64,000 nucleotides of DNA from Epiperipatus broadwayi (taxonomy: Eukaryota > Onychophora > Udeonychophora > Euonychophora > Peripatidae). The DNA lies in the NCBI GenBank assembly GCA_028023455.1, contig JAQFVV010012396.1, positions 5,002,085 through 5,066,084 of the forward strand. The letters run 5' to 3'. Both the position numbers and the translations under genes were made by a program. Below, one piece after another: positions 45,865 through 56,527 of this stretch (its first letter is position 1; each line of letters starts with the position of its first letter). The notes below the pieces were generated by a model that saw nothing but the letters and a program-made list of their open reading frames with translations, did not search any database and was not told the DNA's origin.

Positions 45865-48825
45865 TATTTAACAGGATGGGGTATCTGGGTCCTGGGATAT
45901 GGAAAACAATATCTCCAACTTGAAATTAAATATTAAAGTAATAAAGTAAATAAGAGATATTAAAATAAACTATTAAAGTAATGATATTAAATAAAAATGT
46001 ATAAGAAATGGTATATATTCTAAGAGCATGAGAGATCATGAAATCTCTCTGAGAGATCAACCAGATAACTCCTTAGAGCAACTAAAAATATAATTAATCA
46101 TTCATCAACCAGAATTATCCAAAAGTAAGTATAAGCAATACTTATCATTATGTGTGATTAATAATAAAATAAATCAACAGTCAATCTTGTGACTAGATTT
46201 GAAATTAGTCTACTGTAGATTTAGCCTTTACCAGCTTGAACAATTATTTAAACCTTAATTTGCATGCACAAACCTAAGTGCTAATCCAATAGAAGACATA
46301 ACTAGAAAAACAATAATGCTAGTATATTAAAACATTCTGATTATCATCAATGCTCTGGCCAGTTAGTACCATTAATGTACTGGCCAACTATAAACTTAAT
46401 TTCTATTAGACTAAACTAAATAAAATGTAGTGCAAAGCCTTTAAATAAAATAATATTAGTGCCAACCAGGATATATCAATAATACTGGATGTCCCTTAAG
46501 CATTAATACACATTTCCATTCAAATAATCTGATTGTTATGCATGAATCTAACTCAGAGAACATAAACTCTATAACTGTTACTGTGTGACCAAGAGATGAT
46601 GCAATACATAATATTCTAAAAACTTAAAATTAAGTCACTGGGATAATTTTAACAATAACATACAAGTTTATTAATAACAATAAAAAATGAAGTTAAGGTC
46701 TCTGTAATAAGGCTATACACACATAAATTAAGCCTTCTGATTTTGATTAACATACAATAATAAAATTATTACATCATAATTTACATGCATAATATACAGA
46801 ATTCAAGTTATTGCATTATGAATTACATATATATTCTATATAGGCATACACATGCATGCTTTACTATTACATGAATATATTTCAATTGACATTTAAGAAA
46901 ATTTAAAAATGATTACATTTCACATATATGTTGATTAACACTCATTGATATATATATATGTGTGTGTGTACATGCAATTTCTGAACATATTTGACTTATT
47001 ACAAAACAAAAATTTTTTAATTGTCACTTTTAAATGATATAAAATACATGGGTTTACATATGTTTTAATAAGTTTACTTAAAACACATACATATAATCTG
47101 CACACATATGTGCAGCACAATAATTGATTAATTATATAAATGAAATTTATTTTCTATTATATTTGATAATAGCAAAAATTCATTTTCCTTTTTATAGAAC
47201 AAGATTTAATATATATGTGTGTGCATATGCACACATTGATGTTTACATATTTTAGTTTGACACAATAATAAAACTTATTCAAAATATACTTTCTATAATT
47301 AATTCCTTGATTAAAATACATTATGTAAAACAATAAAATATACATATAATTTAAAATAAGTTATCAAATTCTATCTTTAATGATTACAGTTTCTTTCCTA
47401 TTTTTTAAAAGGAAATAAAGTCATTTTTTGACAGTTTATGAAAGTTCCTTTCTTGGTAGATTATCCTCATGATTAATTAGTTAAATGTTGTTGTTTTTTT
47501 AATTATACTCTCGCAAGTTTATTTTAATTCAAGCAAAATTATCTGTGTTTGTTTCACTTTTAAAATATCTTTTTTTTTTAGTAAACAAAAAATAAAATCG
47601 TTCTACAAATACATATCTCACAGATTAATTAATTATTATATTTTTAAAATAATGTAAAATCCTCTATTATTAATCCAAGCAAAATTATTTGCTAGTATTT
47701 TTTTAAATGTCATTTTTAGGAAAGCAATTATTTAAAATTTTATTATCATTATATATAATGTTACTCACCATCAGCTGTATATATGTTTATCTGTGTTTCT
47801 CTGCATATAGAAACATCAGGAATATGTATAATGATTTCTTCATCAAGGTGATAGAATTTGGCAAGTTGGTAGTCTGTCTTGTCATCATCAGAATGATATA
47901 ATCATGTAAGGGTTGTTATGCACTTGGCTCCACTTTGATTTCAGGCAAGCAGTTTTGTCCTCATTTGTACAGGCTAATGGCTCATGAGAAGTTGACCCAG
48001 ACTTCAGGTGAATCAAAACTCTCCCAAAAGGGAACTAGTAGCAGATCCTGGATCTATTACTCTCTCTTCAATTATTTCATAGGCATTCTCTAATTCTAGA
48101 AAATCATCCAACTTCTATGGAAAACAAACTCTGCAGCTAGCTATTCTTACTGCCAATTGCTTCTCAAAATATTAAAACCAGACTCTTCTTGCCAGCTTTT
48201 TAAAAACTACAAGCCAAACTATGTTAGCCAACTCTCTTTTCAAAAACTATTATTCAGACTGAAAATTAGACTTTGCAGTTAGTCAATTTGGCCATTGCTG
48301 CTCAAAAATATTATCAGACCAACTGAAGTGACATTTTTATCAGCTTTTTTATAAGAGTCATCTGAAGTGATAAAAACACCTTAATTGAAAACAAAGTTTT
48401 TTCTGTCTAATCTTTATCCTGATTAAAAACAATTTTAATCAAAAGCTACTTTTAGATGTCTATTAAAATGTCATTTACATGTTTTACTTAGATAGAGAAT
48501 TGTACACAAGCATTAGTTAAAAGATTTCAAAAATAGATAATAGAAATGTTTACAATTATCAGAAACATGCTTGTTTTTAAATTCAAAATCACAATACAAT
48601 ATTAATTTATTTAGAACTTTTTAAATGTTTTAATTTATAATAAAATTCTGTTTTAAATCCAGAGTTATTTAACTCTTTACACTTATTATTATTCCCAGTG
48701 AATGTAAAAAAAATCTACAAAAGTTTATGTTTGTGTTTATTTCTACTTTTTCTTTACTTTATATATATATATGCACACACACTACTATGTTGCTGTGTTC
48801 CATGTAACCCAACCAGTTATAACAT
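45865..48825 (+). repeat. long dispersed repeat LR, copy 2
   Basis: Collinear with 5745-7600 and 10530-10820. In this copy the two segments are separated by only about 400 bases. No open frame over about 65 codons is convincing, and no transposase or polymerase motif is seen. The copies are too diverged for a recent duplication by eye. Confidence 0.7.
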
Positions 48826-50040
48826 TTATAAATAATGATGATTTTCCTCCACATGGTCAATCAAAAACAGTGAAAGATGCTTTCATATTCAAAAATAAAA
48901 TATATATTAATCATATCATTTGAACTTTTCAAGGCCATCTAACTACTCTATAGTTTGCACTTTATCTGAGTAAATTTATTCTTGTACAGATGCCATTAAC
49001 TCAACGTTAGTGATATTAAAATAAATATTTTAATCATACTCAAATAATTTATGATTTTATATTTGTAAAATATATGAAATAAAATTTTGTTTTAAAGCAA
49101 AAGATTTTTATAAACTTTGCATCCAAAGTTATAATGATTAAATTTTTTTTATAAACACAATCCTTGATAATCTAACTTTGCACTAAGAACTATGGGAAAA
49201 ATTGATTTTTAAAATTTAATTTATTATTAAAATCAAGTCTAGTAAAAAATTATATTCTTTTATTTTTCTTTTTTCTTGTTTTTCAATTAATTTTTGTTAC
49301 CATTTAATTGCAAAGTTTTCTTTCTTTTGATTCAGTTTGGAAGGTTTTTATTACTAAGCTGACTTCACACATTCCAAGAAATGAAGTTTCAATCAATAAA
49401 AAAAAACATTGGCAGCTATAGGCAGTCATGCAAATCACTCTAATACGTTCACTCTGGCGACAAGAGAAAGAAAATGATTTACTCTTTAATACTTCTATGA
49501 ACAGACATATATATATATAATTAAGAATAATTAATAAGTGCAACTTTAAAAAATATATAAGAATTTCATCACTTTAGATTATATTTTTAAAAAACCTTGT
49601 AAAGTACTGGTTAATGCACCCATCAATTATATCCATAGTCTGGGATTAGAATTGGATAGAAAAAACTTTAAAATGTTTTGAATTTTAATTCTTTTGGATA
49701 GCTGTCTTAATAGATTTTTACTTTAAAGAATGTTTTTTAAAGAGTGTCTTTTAAAAATAGTATTATATTACAAAAATTACATTGATCCATTCTTGTTGAG
49801 AAAAGATAATTAAAAAATAATATGAAAGTATATTTTTTTAAATGTATACCATATATATAATAAATCATAAATTCCAGCAGCTAATTAATTATTTTATGCA
49901 AATTATAACACTATTTCCTTCATAATTAAATAAATTAATAGAATAACAGCAATATGTTGTCAAACAATTGCCTAATTGTAATGTTGTCTTGAAAACAGAT
50001 TGCTGATCTTGTATTGGTTCATTTAAGTATATGATATATA
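48826..50040. other. AT-rich DNA with one possible tRNA-like relic
   Basis: At 49605-49665 CTGGTTAATGCACC is followed by TGGGATTAGAATT at A-box to B-box spacing, resembling the relic at 19115-19190. Support is weak. Nothing else recognised. Confidence 0.35.
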
Positions 50041-50314
50041 ATGATGTAATATTAAACCACTAAAAATCACATGATCACTATTCTTTCTTTATGCTTACAC
50101 AATCCATTTATTCAAAGGCTAAACTCTTCATGCAGTAGCACCACTCAGTGCAAGCCAAAGCCACAAACTAGAAACTAGTCTGGGGATATTGGATAAATAG
50201 ACAGTAGATAGAGATTTTATGCACAAATTCTTCCTGCATCCATTGACTACTCTGGCTCACATTGATTAACACTACTGTATGAAGAGTTTAGTCTCTGTGT
50301 ATGATGTAATATTA
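50041..50314 (+). mobile_element. ~246-bp element with 14-bp direct flanking repeats
   Basis: ATGATGTAATATTA occurs exactly at 50041-50054 and 50301-50314, consistent with a target-site duplication around 50055-50300. Inside, CTAAACTCTTCATGCAGTAG (50119) pairs with CTACTGTATGAAGAGTTTAG (50272), forming an inverted repeat. The segment AAACTAGTCTGGGGATATTGG resembles part of family R3, and the head (AACCACTAAA) recurs at 29557. No coding capacity. Confidence 0.7.
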
Positions 50315-50805
50315 TAAATATATTAAGATTTATATTTAATAAACTTTTGCAAAAACTGAACCAATATATACAACCATGAACCATCAATTCTTCACAGACA
50401 ATTTAAAAGAACATTAAATCCCTCCCTATATTGACCATTCTTAAAACTATATTTGTAGCTAGTGATTCCACTCTGACTTTTACATATTGTGTATTAGAAA
50501 AGTACTAATGTCAATGCTGATACAACACATGTACTTGGACTTTTTTTTCTTTGTAAAAGTAACTACACTGATGTAACCTTTGTTTGATGAATAAAGTTAT
50601 TTTGAAATATAAATATATTAAGATTATTATAACAGTACAATATGTTTGTTAATATTAATATTTAAATGTTAATAGAGATTTACTTTTACAAATAGTGAAA
50701 TAGAATTAGAATAAAAAATTAAAAATAAATATAAACAGTGATAGACTTGAAAACTAAAGTCTATGAATAAAAACTAAATCTCTTTTCTAAATGTGTGTTA
50801 TTCAA

Positions 50806-50926
50806 TTCTTACTTACAACAAAATAGCAATACAGAGACTTCAGATGACTCAAAGAAGTATGGAGAGATGCATTTAGGAATAACAAAAAAGATCAAAAATG
50901 AAATACAAGAATGAAAAAACAAACAG
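50806..50926 (+). pseudogene. internal scrap of an RTE LINE
   Basis: Matches about 27495-27640 of copy A: TTCTTACTTA, then CAATACAGAGACTTCAGA and CTCAAAGAAGTATGGAGAGA, then a diverged AACAAGAAGAGATCGAAAA-like block. Both the 3' tail and the 5' part are absent and about 25 bases are deleted internally. It is interrupted by stops and has no function as protein. The minus frame at 50809-51072 is a shadow. Confidence 0.9.
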
Positions 50927-50929
50927 TCT

Positions 50930-52235
50930 CCACACAAACTAACCATTTGAGTATGTATCTTATTTATTGCCTTTATAAAGTATAAGTAATGACTATTATC
51001 TGAGGCAAATAATATTAAATCCAATATAGCAAATTGTAATTTTTCAATTTTCTTTTTAGCTCTATCTTTCAATTTCAGAACTTTTGTAATTCTTTTATTA
51101 GTGTTTCTGTCTTGGAGTAGTTTTATTCATATTTTTATTTTTTGTTTTCATTCCTAGTTTTAATTTATTTTATATTTCTATTTCTCCCCCCCCCCTTTAT
51201 ATTGTATTATTCATCTTATTTTTATAACAAGTTTTATTGTAGTATGCATAGATGACTTGATAGAAAAATAAATATCAAATAAATTATTTTGTAACCCAAA
51301 AAAATATTGGAATTATAATCTGGGACAAATATATCACTCTTCAATTATATTTTTTCAAAAAATTAAATTATTATAGAATGTCTCTACCAGTCACACTAAA
51401 AGTCATTTGATAATGATAGCTTGTATTTACAGTTGATGATACTAGATGGATATTACCTACAACCTACATTATAAGACCATTATCATTAAATGACCAACTT
51501 ATGTAATTCAAACTGGTATTATTCATAATGCCAGTTTTATATAAGATGATAACTAATTACTTTATGCCAAACTCACAAAAATATTTCACATCTGATTGTC
51601 ACACACCTCAGTACAATCTTGTATAAATGGACTAGTATATAGAACTGTAAATAAAAAAATTCACAAACTTTAATATTAACAAAATAGATAATTTAATTAA
51701 AAAAATAGTTGAACATATTACAAAATGAGCATTTGCATTTTATAAACTAAGTAATAACCTAGTTTGTATTAATTTTACGGTTAAAATTTTAATATTAACA
51801 TATAGATATTGGATCTTTTATTTGTATTTTTACAGACATCAGCGTAAAATATACATGAAACTTTTTTGACATAAAAGGGATAGTCTATACTGATATTTTT
51901 AAAAAATATAAATAAGTAAGTGCAATTCATATTTTCTGCTCTCTTCTTCTAAATTTGAAATGTGAGTTTTTAGTTTGGCTAATTACAAATACATGTTATG
52001 TGGAGGATAGGAACAATATATTGCACTGCAAATATTAATACATGTTAAATACTAACAATGAAAAATACAATGCCTTAAATAATAATAATAAAACTTTCAA
52101 ATATAAATAAAATTACTAATAAATTATACACTGAGTTAAATGAATAAAAAATTAATATTTTCAACTAAAGATATTTTGGTGTTTAAATTTTAATAGAACT
52201 ATATATATATATATATATGGTACTTGAGTATTAAT
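50930..52235. other. AT-rich non-coding DNA
   Basis: A C-rich run (about 51186-51195) and an (AT)n run at 52201-52218 are present. Nothing coding. Confidence 0.5.
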
Positions 52236-52475
52236 TAAGCTATGACGTACTACACAGGCCGCCGGTAGATAAGATCAACGATCAACCAAAACAATGTCAT
52301 GGCGACTGAAACATTGGCATGCCTAATCGATAGAAGTGATTAAAGTATTTTCATGGTCACCAACAAGATTATGTAATATTGCGGTGAATTGTGGTAAATA
52401 TCTGTCTTTTACCTGCTGTCGTATTGCGAGCAAGAGGTGTTTTTTCTATTGTCTGTTATACGCCATTTTGTGAGA
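52236..52475 (+). promoter_or_regulatory. CpG-containing patch, possible promoter or first exon
   Basis: A block of about 240 bases has clearly more G+C and CpG than its surroundings (GGCCGCCGG, CATGGCGACTG, CTAATCGATAG, TGTCGTATTGCGAG). It ends with CGCCATTTTG (52461-52470), a YY1-like motif often found at metazoan transcription starts. No downstream coding exon could be recognised, so the call is tentative. Confidence 0.3.
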
Positions 52476-52650
52476 TTTTCATTTTACATTTTGCTAATTG
52501 AGAAATTATTGCTTATTTTACATTTTCATTGCTGAGATTTGGATTACTAATTTCTGTGATTTTTAATTATTGCTATTTATTATTTTTATTACTAATTTTG
52601 ATTTTTATTAATATAAATATATATTTGTTATGACTTTTAAATATTATAGG

Positions 52651-52799
52651 CCAGTTCAAAGTTTTAAAAATCAAGAGGTCCTGAAGTGCACTTTCTAGAA
52701 TGTTCAAATACTTTCTAGTATATCTATAAAAAAATAATCAAATGACTTTGTTTTTCAGGACCTCATAAGAAGTTTGAGTTCTAAAAGTACCAGAACTGG
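52651..52799. repeat. short imperfect inverted repeat
   Basis: CCAGTTCAAAGTTTTAAAAA with AGAGGTCCTGAA on the left mirrors TTCAGGACCTC and AGTTCTAAAAGTACCAGAACTGG (in outline) on the right. The loop is about 60 bases. It may be a small foldback element. Confidence 0.55.
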
Positions 52800-53590
52800 A
52801 AATAATCAGAGAATTTTAGTTCCAAATTCCAACATTTTATCACCATACTAAACCTTACAGGATTTTGATGAATTCTATTTCTTTCTTTGAGATTTTTTTG
52901 AGGCAATAGTTGTAATTTTATAGCATCTTTACATTGACATTTGGCAGTTGTTCATTCATATCATAATAAAAAAGGCCAGTTCAAAAACTGGAGATAACAC
53001 TTTGGGATGTCAGGCAAGTTACATCTTTATAGGATCAGCTACATGTGGTTTAACTAGGAAATCTAACTGCTCACTTTGGTGGATACAGCAATGTTTTAAA
53101 GCATTTCCATGCTGCAATGGTACCATATAATCTATATTAATTGCAAGGATATTCTGCCCTATGTCTTACATTTTAAAATAAAACCTGTCTGGGTGCTCAA
53201 TCTATTTTTAAAAATAGATTGTATGAGTTTAATAGAAAACAAACTAAATATTGAAGCATTGGATTCTCCTCCAAAGCTTAAAATTTTTCTGAAATAATTT
53301 CTCAAATGATACCATTAAGAACTAACATTAAAGCCATTGTTCTTAATTAAAGATTTATGTACTAATCATTTAATTGCAACTGTGCTAATTAATTAAGTTT
53401 ATGTTTTTCTCTTTATTAATTAAACAAGTTTTATTATCTATTTAGCATTTCTTGGATTAATTATTTACCACTGTCTAAAACAATCTAATCTAATTCTAAT
53501 CAATTTAAAAACAAAAACTTAAAAATGCAAGTTTGACATCAAAAACGGTTTTTTTTTTTTTAAGCAATATAAATTTTTCAATTTTACAAA
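52800..53590. other. AT-rich non-coding DNA
   Basis: Two short frames (52948-53130 and 53109-53297) overlap each other and resemble nothing known. Not called. Confidence 0.45.
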
Positions 53591-53592
53591 TT

Positions 53593-53958
53593 TAAAATAT
53601 AATTGCAAGGAAATCAAGTCATATATCACGTGATTTAATTTAATAAGCTTGTACTATAAGTGTTATATAATGAACATGAATCGTTCTTAACAAGCTTTTC
53701 CAAATATTCCTACCCCCAGACAGTTTTCTAGCTGTTGGCTAGTTGGATTTGAAGATATATAGATGTCTGAACATTTTAGATTTTCTACTTAATAGTTAAC
53801 TATTACATAAATGCTGGTCTTAGACTGATATTTTTAGATTTATATGTCTGAATAACCTAGCACCTCACTGACAACAGCCAAGAGCTAAAAACCAGTCTGG
53901 AGGTAGGGATATTTGGAAAAGTTTGTTAAGAGCTATTCATGCTCATTATATAATACTT
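53593..53958. mobile_element. foldback copy of repeat family R3
   Basis: The left half (53655-53745) and right half (53865-53958) are inverted copies: TTATATAATGA at one end and TCATTATATAA-type sequence at the other, CTTAACAAGC with TTGTTAAGAG, and CAGACAGTTTTCTAGCTG with a diverged complement. TAATAGTTAACTATTA sits near the centre. Two partial copies lie at 16068-16492. No coding capacity; it is MITE-like. Confidence 0.75.
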
Positions 53959-53959
53959 A

Positions 53960-54340
53960 AAACATTATTACACATTTTGAATGATAATATTTACATGTTT
54001 GTAGAATAAAATTCTACCAAATAATGGAACATATTTTATATTTTAATATTAATTTTTCATCTTCATATTTATAATTCATTAGAAAATAGCAATTATTATT
54101 TCTAATCAATATTTTTTTCTTTTTATTCTTTCTTCTTTTTAATAACACATGTATGATATCAATAAAAGAATTGCATGTGTGTTTATTCTTAAATATTACT
54201 ATTTAATTTCAAATTGCATGTATTATTAGCTTTCATATATATATACTTTGATAGATTTTGTAATAAAAAAAAGCTTATTTTTGTCCTAATAGCTTAAAAT
54301 TTAATTACTGCCATATGGCAATAGATAATAGGTACAGTCT
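53960..54340. other. AT-rich non-coding DNA
   Basis: Nothing recognisable seen. Confidence 0.5.
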
Positions 54341-54342
54341 AT

Positions 54343-54420
54343 TCTATTACTATATATATATATATATATAATATGTATATACTATTACTATATATATATA
54401 TATATATAATATGTATATAC
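54343..54420 (+). repeat. two-unit tandem repeat, period ~38 bp
   Basis: CTATTACTATATATAT then an AT run and AATATGTATATAC occurs twice in tandem. Confidence 0.9.
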
Positions 54421-54424
54421 CATA

Positions 54425-56400
54425 ATATGTAAGAATATACTCTACAAGAGTATGTAGATAATTGTCAAAAGTTATAATAAGAAATTTTAACAATTGTAGC
54501 TATTTGCTGAGCCAGGCTTTCATTATAGATTATCTGGCTCAGCCAATAGTTAAACTTGTTAACATTTATTACCTTAATTTTTGGCAATTGTCTATACACT
54601 CTTGTAAAATAATTTATGTGTGTGTGTGTGTGTATGTGTGTGTAAACATTGAATATAAATGGAAATTTCTTATAATAGTTTACATAAATTTTTCAATTAT
54701 GGTGTAAAACTATAATTGATTAAAATGGAAAGAGAAAACTGAAACCATACATTCTAACAAATAACAATAAAACTTGGTTATACCATAGCTGAAAAATCTA
54801 TCTAAATTATTATATCAAAAATCTCATTTGTATATTATGTTTAAAACTGTAAGTTTATGAAAATCTTTTTAATATACATAAATCATTGCAGGAGAGGCTT
54901 CATTGTTTATAAAAGTTCAGAAAGGTTGTAATCTTCAAATTTTTATACAATATATTATTTATATCTAACTATTAACTCTCATATTAATCTGAATATTAAT
55001 CTATATATGTAATCTAATTTTTATTTTAAAGTAACTAAGAATTATGTTGCCTTTTGTTAAATCATATATATTTTAACTTCTTCTTCCAGTTTTAATTGAC
55101 AGAGGCATTTAACAAGATTATTGTACAGAAATTTCTATTTATATTTAATCTTTATATTTATCAGTCCATGAAAATCTTTAGAATATATATTTTTCTCTGT
55201 TTCTCAACTACTCTTTTTTTACTAGCTATTTAACATTTTTTAATAACTCCTAATTTTTGGCAAGAGATTACTATATTATGTAGCTATGTACTATTTAAAT
55301 TTACTTTTTTATTCGTAAATTTAAGCATATGTGTATATATATTCTTTATTTTATTAATAATCTTTTATCTTCAACTCACTTTTTAAATATAAATATATTT
55401 TCAGTTTTACAACTAGAATATTGTAAATACTAAATTTGTATCAGAAAAATTTCTACTCATTTTAATACTAAAATGATAGGTTGAAATTCAATCTAAAAAT
55501 CTTTTATTCTTGACTCCACTATTAAATAAAGCAGTCCTTTCTGCTCTTAACTGTTTTTAAACATTAAAACATAATCTGATTAAAACCTATTTTTGGAGCT
55601 TTTCCTATATAAATCTTTTATGGAATTTTTCAAACACTATTTCAAGCACTAATAGATATTAAAACTACTGCAACTTTGAACAACCTCAAATTTCAAATAA
55701 TACTAACCTGTTTTTTAATACTAACAGGCAAATGAAATTGAAAAAATGTATATGTTTCTTAAGAATTTTAACAATAAATTCTAGATGATACAAACAATCC
55801 AACATATAATTATAAATTAACTTCATAAGTTAATCAAAAGTAACTTAAAGATTTCTCATGTAACAAGAAAATTGAAATCTTAATATAAAGCCATTACAAA
55901 TAAATATTGCAGGTCATACATCAATTTCAGATATTAATGGCTAAACCGTAAAATAAATTTTATGAATGTATACAAATAACTCAATCAAATAAAGTCATCT
56001 AAGTAATAAAAAGTGTTGTGTCAAAGTAAAAAGAAGTAGAGAATTTTACATGCATGGTCTTTTAATTAAGACAAAAATAAAAGATAAAAAAAGTAATGGG
56101 TTTCTACAGTAAATGCAATATAAAAATAATAAATACCTCATTTTTTGAAGATAATATATGAAAAAATGCATCAAAATAAAAATTAGGAATGAAATTACCT
56201 ACATTTAATAAGAGTAAAATTTTGAAGCACAATTAATAATATTAAACATACTAGTCTGCTAAAATGATCCTAATAGGAGCAACTTAAACTCAGAAAAGCG
56301 TGTTAAATCACTATTAATTACAAAAAAATCAAAAATTATACTGTTACTAAAAAGTTTACAACCAAATTAAAATGAACATTAAAAAATTAAAAATAATAAA
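54425..56400. other. AT-rich non-coding DNA
   Basis: A (TG)n run lies at about 54617-54642. No gene or repeat partner recognised. Confidence 0.5.
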
Positions 56401-56405
56401 AATTT

Positions 56406-56493
56406 GTCAAGCATTGGTGGCTGAGTGGTCAGCACAGCCGCCTTACAAGCAGTTGTTTCAGGTTTGCTTCCCGACCAATGCTTTGACACATGA
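56406..56493 (+). mobile_element. ~88-bp tRNA-Val(TAC)-like element with extended stem
   Basis: Perfect 7-bp acceptor (GCATTGG 56411-56417 with CCAATGC 56475-56481) and D stem GCTG with CAGC. The anticodon stem has one mismatch around CTTACAA, giving anticodon TAC. The T arm has one mismatch, with a GGTTTGCTTCC B box. Outside the acceptor, GTCAA (56406-56410) pairs with TTGAC (56483-56487) across one bulged T, a feature normal tRNA genes lack. The sister copy at 17142-17239 shares the same head, bulge and end. Mismatches and extra bases between the D and anticodon stems make a working tRNA unlikely. Confidence 0.7.

Positions 56494-56526
<33 letters not shown>
56494..56526 (+). repeat. (AAT)n microsatellite after the tRNA-like element
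   Basis: About 10 AAT units directly follow the element. AAATAATAA also occurs just before it (56390-56399), so the array could have grown from the flanking target duplication. Confidence 0.9.
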
Positions 56527-56527
<1 letters not shown>

